Assembly (NCBI RefSeq): GCF_902706295.1
Contig: NZ_CACSJJ010000006.1
Location: 1 to 64,000, forward strand
Source of the DNA: Arthrobacter sp. 18067
GTDB lineage: Bacteria > Actinomycetota > Actinomycetes > Actinomycetales > Micrococcaceae
Direction: 5' to 3'
DNA length: 64,000 nucleotides
The translations under genes were made by a program, and so were the position numbers. Shown in pieces: positions 60,444-64,000 of the stretch. The stretch's first letter is position 1, and each line of letters starts with the position of its first letter. The notes beneath the pieces are model-generated. The model was not told where the DNA came from. It did not search any database and saw nothing but the letters and a program-made list of their open reading frames with translations.

Positions 60444-61102
60444 GCAGCGCATTGGAATCCGGGGGTCCCCGCCTCGTCCTTGCCACCCACAACAAGGGCA
60501 AGCTAAAGGAACTCCGCGAACTGCTGCGGGGCCAGGTCCCAGGGCTCGACGTCGACACCCAAGTGGTGGACGCGGCTGCAGCAGGTGGCCCGGATGTTGC
60601 CGAAACAGGCGTCACGTTTGCGGAAAACTCGCTCCTCAAAGCCCGCGCGGTGGCAGAGGCGACGGGCCTGGTGGCCATCGCCGATGACTCCGGCCTGGCT
60701 GTGGATGTCCTGGGTGGAGCTCCGGGAATTTTCTCCGCCCGGTGGTCAGGAACCCATGGGGACGACGCTGCCAACCTAAGGCTCCTTCTGGCCCAGCTCT
60801 CTGATGTGCCGGATTCGTTCCGGGGAGCAGCGTTTGTCTGTGCGGCGGCCTTGGCCGTGCCCGGTCCCGATGGCATCGCCCATGAGACCGTGGAGTATGG
60901 CCAGCTGGAAGGAACACTCCTGCGTGAACCCCGCGGTGAAGGTGGCTTCGGCTACGATCCCGTGCTGCAGCCGGCCGGGATGAACCGCAGTTGCGCAGAG
61001 CTGAGCTCCGAGGAGAAGAACGCCATCAGCCATCGTGGCCAGGCGTTCCGGGCCCTGCTTCCCGCGATCGTGTCTGCTTTGACCGGTAGCAACGCCCCGT
61101 AG
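60440..61102 (+). CDS. rdgB: XTP/dITP diphosphatase (RdgB/HAM1)
   Basis: 220 residues. [17 protein letters not shown] at the start, [12 protein letters not shown], the acidic [23 protein letters not shown], and [12 protein letters not shown]. It removes deaminated purine nucleotides from the pool. The GTG start is coupled to rph. A clear terminator follows. Confidence 0.95.
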   Translation: MSSALESGGPRLVLATHNKGKLKELRELLRGQVPGLDVDTQVVDAAAAGGPDVAETGVTFAENSLLKARAVAEATGLVAIADDSGLAVDVLGGAPGIFSARWSGTHGDDAANLRLLLAQLSDVPDSFRGAAFVCAAALAVPGPDGIAHETVEYGQLEGTLLREPRGEGGFGYDPVLQPAGMNRSCAELSSEEKNAISHRGQAFRALLPAIVSALTGSNAP

Positions 61103-61117
61103 CCTCTGACTGCAAAC

Positions 61118-61148
61118 AAAAGGCACCCCTCCATGCGGGGTGCCTTTT
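61118..61148. terminator. Bidirectional rho-independent terminator
   Basis: AAAAGGCACCCC/GGGGTGCCTTTT with a 7-base loop and A/T tails on both sides, between rdgB and convergent dedA. Confidence 0.92.
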
Positions 61149-61174
61149 GCTCTGCTTTGCGCGTTGCGGGAGCC

Positions 61175-61954
61175 TCAGTGCTCGCCGTGCTTGCCGCCCT
61201 CGTGTTCCTCGATGAATTCCTCCACCGGATCGGTTCCCTGGGCTGCGGCCTTGCGCTTGGCCATGAACCCCCGGGCAACCTCAATGATGACCGGGATAAC
61301 GGAGATCAGGACAATGACGATGAAAATGATGTCCAGATTGTCACTGACCCACGGAACGCGATCGCCAAGGACATAGCCCAGCAGGGTAACTCCGCCGCCC
61401 CAGAGGACGGCTCCAATGACGTTGAAGAGGAAGAATTTCCGCTTGTCCATCTGGGCAACGCCGACGATCACCGGCACAAAGGTACGGATGATGGGCACGA
61501 ACCTCGCCAGGATCAATGCCTTGCCGCCGTGCTTTTCAAAGAAGGCGTGGGCGCTCTCGACGTTCTCTTTCTTGAAGAGCTTTGAGTCGGGGCGGTTGAA
61601 GATGGCAGGGCCGGCCTTGGATCCGATGAGGTAGCCGGTCTGGTTACCCAGGATTGCCGAGACGATAATCAGGCCAGCCAACGCCCAGATGTTGAATTTG
61701 ATCGTGTCTGTGGCAACCAGTAGGCCCGCTGTGAACAGCATGGAGTCGCCGGGCAGGAAGAAGCCCACCAACAAGCCGGTCTCCGCAAAGACAATGCCGC
61801 ACACCAGCAGCACAACCCAAGGTGCCAGGGCGGGGTCGGCGAGGAAGATCTGGGGGTTCAACCAGTCCGGCAGGAACGAAGCCATGGAAGGCTGCACCGG
61901 TCCCGCGCCCCCGAAAGTGGATACGGCAAGGTCGCTTATCGCAGAAAAGATCAC
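61175..61954 (-). CDS. DedA family membrane protein
   Basis: 259 residues. Typical DedA/SNARE-associated pattern: VFAETGLLVGFFLPGDSMLFTAGLL, GNQTGYLIGSKAG, FEKHGGKALILARFVPIIRTFVPVIVG and the helices after it; a His/Glu-rich tail ends the protein. Members recycle undecaprenyl phosphate or other lipids across the membrane. The GTG at 61954 has TAGGCT six bases upstream, which supports it over the internal ATG at residue 24. Confidence 0.92.
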   Translation of the reverse strand: MIFSAISDLAVSTFGGAGPVQPSMASFLPDWLNPQIFLADPALAPWVVLLVCGIVFAETGLLVGFFLPGDSMLFTAGLLVATDTIKFNIWALAGLIIVSAILGNQTGYLIGSKAGPAIFNRPDSKLFKKENVESAHAFFEKHGGKALILARFVPIIRTFVPVIVGVAQMDKRKFFLFNVIGAVLWGGGVTLLGYVLGDRVPWVSDNLDIIFIVIVLISVIPVIIEVARGFMAKRKAAAQGTDPVEEFIEEHEGGKHGEH

Positions 61955-61960
61955 CCAACA

Positions 61961-61966
61961 AGCCTA
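61961..61966 (-). promoter_or_regulatory. -10 element of a leaderless promoter (dedA)
   Basis: TAGGCT on the minus strand, six bases before the GTG at 61954. Confidence 0.6.
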
Positions 61967-62001
61967 CTTGACGGCCGTCGTCGCGATTTTCCGCAGAAGC
62001 C

Positions 62002-62045
62002 TTGACAGTTACTTCCTTGGTTGTATGGTTAGTTACATGAGTAAT
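62002..62045 (+). promoter_or_regulatory. Promoter and candidate operator of the GntR/ABC operon
   Basis: TTGACA (62002-62007) and TATGGT (62024-62029) are 16 bp apart. Just downstream, GTTAC (62032-62036) and GTAAT (62041-62045) form an inverted repeat around the likely transcription start, where a repressor would bind. A further GTTAC half-site lies in the spacer (62008-62012). Confidence 0.55.
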
Positions 62046-62068
62046 GAACCAGTGAGGCGGTGGTGCTC

Positions 62069-62470
62069 ATGATCGATGACAGCAAGCCGATCTTCATGCA
62101 GATCGCCGAACTCATTGAGAACGGAATTGTGGACGGCAGCATGGCCGAGGAATCCCAAGTGCCCTCCACCAATGAGTTCGCAGCTTTCCACCGCATCAAC
62201 CCGGCAACAGCTGCCAAGGGCGTCAATGTGCTGGTGGATTCAGGGATTCTCTACAAACGCAGGGGGATAGGGATGTTCGTTGCATCGGGAGCGCGTGCCC
62301 AGTTGATAGCGCGTCGGACCGAAGAATTCTTCGAACAGTACGTCAAGCCGCTGGCACTGGAGGCCCGGAAGCTGGGCATCTCGGCTGAGCAGCTGAACAC
62401 CATGATTGAACGCAGCTCCGGGCTTGCCCCGGAACCCGGGACAGACAAGGAAAGGAGCGCGGCCCTGTGA
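62069..62470 (+). CDS. GntR family regulator, YtrA subfamily
   Basis: 133 residues. A winged helix-turn-helix (PIFMQIAELIENGIVDGS, VPSTNEFAAFHRINPATAAKG) is followed only by a short helical C-terminal region, the YtrA arrangement. These repressors control ABC transporter operons, often in response to cell-wall-active compounds. The ATG at 62069 is chosen; GTGs at 62060 and 62063 are possible. It overlaps the ATPase gene by 4 bp. Confidence 0.9.
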   Translation: MIDDSKPIFMQIAELIENGIVDGSMAEESQVPSTNEFAAFHRINPATAAKGVNVLVDSGILYKRRGIGMFVASGARAQLIARRTEEFFEQYVKPLALEARKLGISAEQLNTMIERSSGLAPEPGTDKERSAAL

Positions 62471-63414
62471 ACGAAACCATCGTCGAGGCCCGTAACCTGA
62501 TCAAGCACTACAAAGACGTTAATGCACTGGACAACGTCAACCTGAGCCTCTCTGCGAACCGCATCTACGGACTGCTGGGGCGAAACGGCGCAGGCAAGAC
62601 CACGTTGATGTCCATCCTGACCGCACAGGCCTTCGCCACCTCCGGCGAAGCCCTTGTCTTCGGTGCCAGCGCCTATGAGAACGACGCCGTGCTGTCCCGG
62701 ATCTGCTTCATCCGGGAATCGCAGAAATACCCTGATGACTTCCAGCCGCGGCATGCCTTCCGCTCCGCAGCACTGTTCTACAAGAACTGGGACCAGGAGT
62801 TCGCCGACCGTCTGGCCGAGGATTTCCAGCTCCCCATCAAGCGGCGTATCAAGAAACTCTCCCGGGGTCAGCTCTCCGCCGTCGGCGTCATCATTGGCCT
62901 CGCCTCGCGGGCCGAGCTGACCTTCTTCGACGAACCATATTTGGGACTCGACGCCGTTGCCCGGCAATTGTTCTACGACCGCCTGGTTGAGGACTATGCG
63001 GAGCACCCGCGCACCATCATCCTGTCCTCGCACCTGATCGACGAAGTGGCCAACCTTTTGGAACACGTGGTGGTGATCGACAGGGGGCGGATCATCATGG
63101 ATGCAGATGCCGAGGACATCCGGGGTTCGGCCGTCACAGTCTCCGGTTCCGCTGAAAAGGTGGATGCCTTCCTGGCAGGCAAGAAGATTCTCCACCGTGA
63201 GACCCTCGGGTCCTTGGCATCTGTGACTGTGGACGAAGTCCTCGGCAGCCGTGAGCGAGCCGAGGCGCAGGAGTTGGGACTTGAGTTGTCGCCCGTTTCC
63301 CTGCAGCAGTTGGTGGTCCGTAAAACCATGATCCGGGAAGGCGGTGCGGGAGCTGCCGGCGCAGGACCCACCGCCGGAGATTTCGCCGATGACACGTTGG
63401 AGGCAAAGCGATGA
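62467..63414 (+). CDS. ABC transporter ATP-binding protein (YtrB-like)
   Basis: 315 residues. Walker A GRNGAGKTTLM, signature LSRGQLSAV (Gly of LSGGQ replaced by Arg), Walker B LTFFDEPYLGLDA and switch His in IILSSHLIDEV. A C-terminal ~100 residues form an accessory domain. It is coupled to the regulator by GTGA and to the permease by ATGA. The operon is probably an exporter induced by an envelope-active compound (inference). Confidence 0.92.
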   Translation: MNETIVEARNLIKHYKDVNALDNVNLSLSANRIYGLLGRNGAGKTTLMSILTAQAFATSGEALVFGASAYENDAVLSRICFIRESQKYPDDFQPRHAFRSAALFYKNWDQEFADRLAEDFQLPIKRRIKKLSRGQLSAVGVIIGLASRAELTFFDEPYLGLDAVARQLFYDRLVEDYAEHPRTIILSSHLIDEVANLLEHVVVIDRGRIIMDADAEDIRGSAVTVSGSAEKVDAFLAGKKILHRETLGSLASVTVDEVLGSRERAEAQELGLELSPVSLQQLVVRKTMIREGGAGAAGAGPTAGDFADDTLEAKR

Positions 63415-64000
63415 GCAGGACTATGGCAGTTGCCCGGATGCAGCTGATCAACAAGTGGACATACATTGGGTGGCCCCTGACCATCCTGGCGGCCTCCTTC
63501 CTGATGTCGCTCGCCATCTTCGCCCTGATCCCCGTTCAGGAAGGCAAGTACGGCGGGGGCAGCCAGGCGCCAATGTGGTACTTCCTGGTCCTTGGAATCC
63601 AGAGCATGACCCTGGCATTCCCGTTCTCGCAGGGCCTGAGCATCAGCCGCAGGGCGTTCTATCTCGGAACCCTGGGACTCTTCTCCCTGATCGCACTCGG
63701 GATGACGGGCCTTTACTTGTTGGGCGGTGTGATTGAAGGGGCCACCAACGGTTGGGGCGTCTACGGCTACTTCTTCAAGATCCCGTGGGTAACAGACGGA
63801 CCTTGGTACTCCACCGCGGCCTTCTTCTTCGTGGTGATGATGTTCATGTTCATCATCGGGTTCTGGTTCGCCACCATTTTCAAGCGCTGGGGGACAAGCG
63901 GCACGCTGGTCTCCACACTGGGATCGGCAGTGGCCCTGATCGGCCTTGCCGCCCTCACCACCTGGCTCGAGTGGTGGGGACACGTTGGAAGCTGGTTCGC
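63411..64000 (+). CDS. ABC transporter membrane protein (N-terminal part, cut by the window)
   Basis: The frame from the ATG at 63411 stays open to the right edge, giving 196 residues. Helices are visible at about residues 20-40 (GWPLTILAASFLMSLAIFAL), 60-80, 90-115 (YLGTLGLFSLIALGMTGLYLL) and 140-165 (AAFFFVVMMFMFIIGFWFA). It overlaps the ATPase stop (ATGA), so it is the partner permease of that protein. It lacks a stop in the window. Confidence 0.87.
   Translation, partial: MSRTMAVARMQLINKWTYIGWPLTILAASFLMSLAIFALIPVQEGKYGGGSQAPMWYFLVLGIQSMTLAFPFSQGLSISRRAFYLGTLGLFSLIALGMTGLYLLGGVIEGATNGWGVYGYFFKIPWVTDGPWYSTAAFFFVVMMFMFIIGFWFATIFKRWGTSGTLVSTLGSAVALIGLAALTTWLEWWGHVGSWF

Overview
The window is about 64 kb of high-GC chromosomal DNA that reads as a Gram-positive actinobacterium of the Micrococcales, most like Arthrobacter/Paenarthrobacter. 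The reasons are the gene order argS-lysA-hom-thrC-thrB-rho-prfA-prmC-sua5-wecA-atp operon-DUF2550 (the block also known from Mycobacterium), NucS in place of a MutS/MutL system, ClpS next to a DUF2017 gene, and many GTG/TTG starts. The species is an inference. I saw no phage, insertion sequence, CRISPR array or rRNA; this is core chromosome with a few accessory-looking insertions. Nearly all bases belong to about 64 protein genes and one tRNA.

Region by region. 1-12.2 kb: end of an alcohol dehydrogenase, HIT protein, HrpA helicase with a WYL regulator, a GlxA-type AraC regulator, an intracellular-type M4 protease with its emfourin-like inhibitor, tRNA-Arg(CCG), and a three-gene flavin electron-transfer operon (FMN-binding lipoprotein, ApbE, NqrB/RnfD-like membrane protein fused to an NAD(P)H-flavin reductase). 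12.2-36 kb: argS and the lysine/threonine genes; rho with a long structured leader and a repeat-rich N-terminal insertion; translation-termination and tRNA-modification genes; a small envelope-polysaccharide set (TagA/WecG, GT2, WecA) placed inside the conserved block; and the complete F1Fo ATP synthase operon, ending in an unusually short epsilon subunit.

36-42.5 kb: DUF2550 protein, a membrane-anchored esterase, and a large protein joining a degenerate rhomboid-like membrane domain to an aminoacyl-lipid synthase (DUF2156) domain, then a cold-shock protein, NagA and the NucS mismatch endonuclease. 42.5-57.7 kb: small zinc-binding-like protein, hydrolase, AI-2E family exporter, an unrecognised membrane protein, YbbN-like co-chaperone, old yellow enzyme, ABC exporter pair, NagB, DUF3039 plus helicase, NAD salvage genes pncA/pncB, ClpS and DUF2017. 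57.7-64 kb: murI-MBL hydrolase, rph-rdgB, DedA, and a YtrA-type GntR/ABC operon whose permease runs off the right edge.

A recurring signal ties the window together. At least ten genes that start transcription units have a TANNNT -10 element exactly 6 or 7 bases before the start codon and no ribosome binding site, the layout of leaderless mRNAs. It was also used to choose several start codons. The most interesting gene systems are the flavinylation operon with its signal-less ApbE, the protease/inhibitor pair, the esterase/rhomboid-DUF2156 pair, and the composite palindrome standing where rpmE lies in Mycobacterium. I did not find a system that I can call wholly undescribed.
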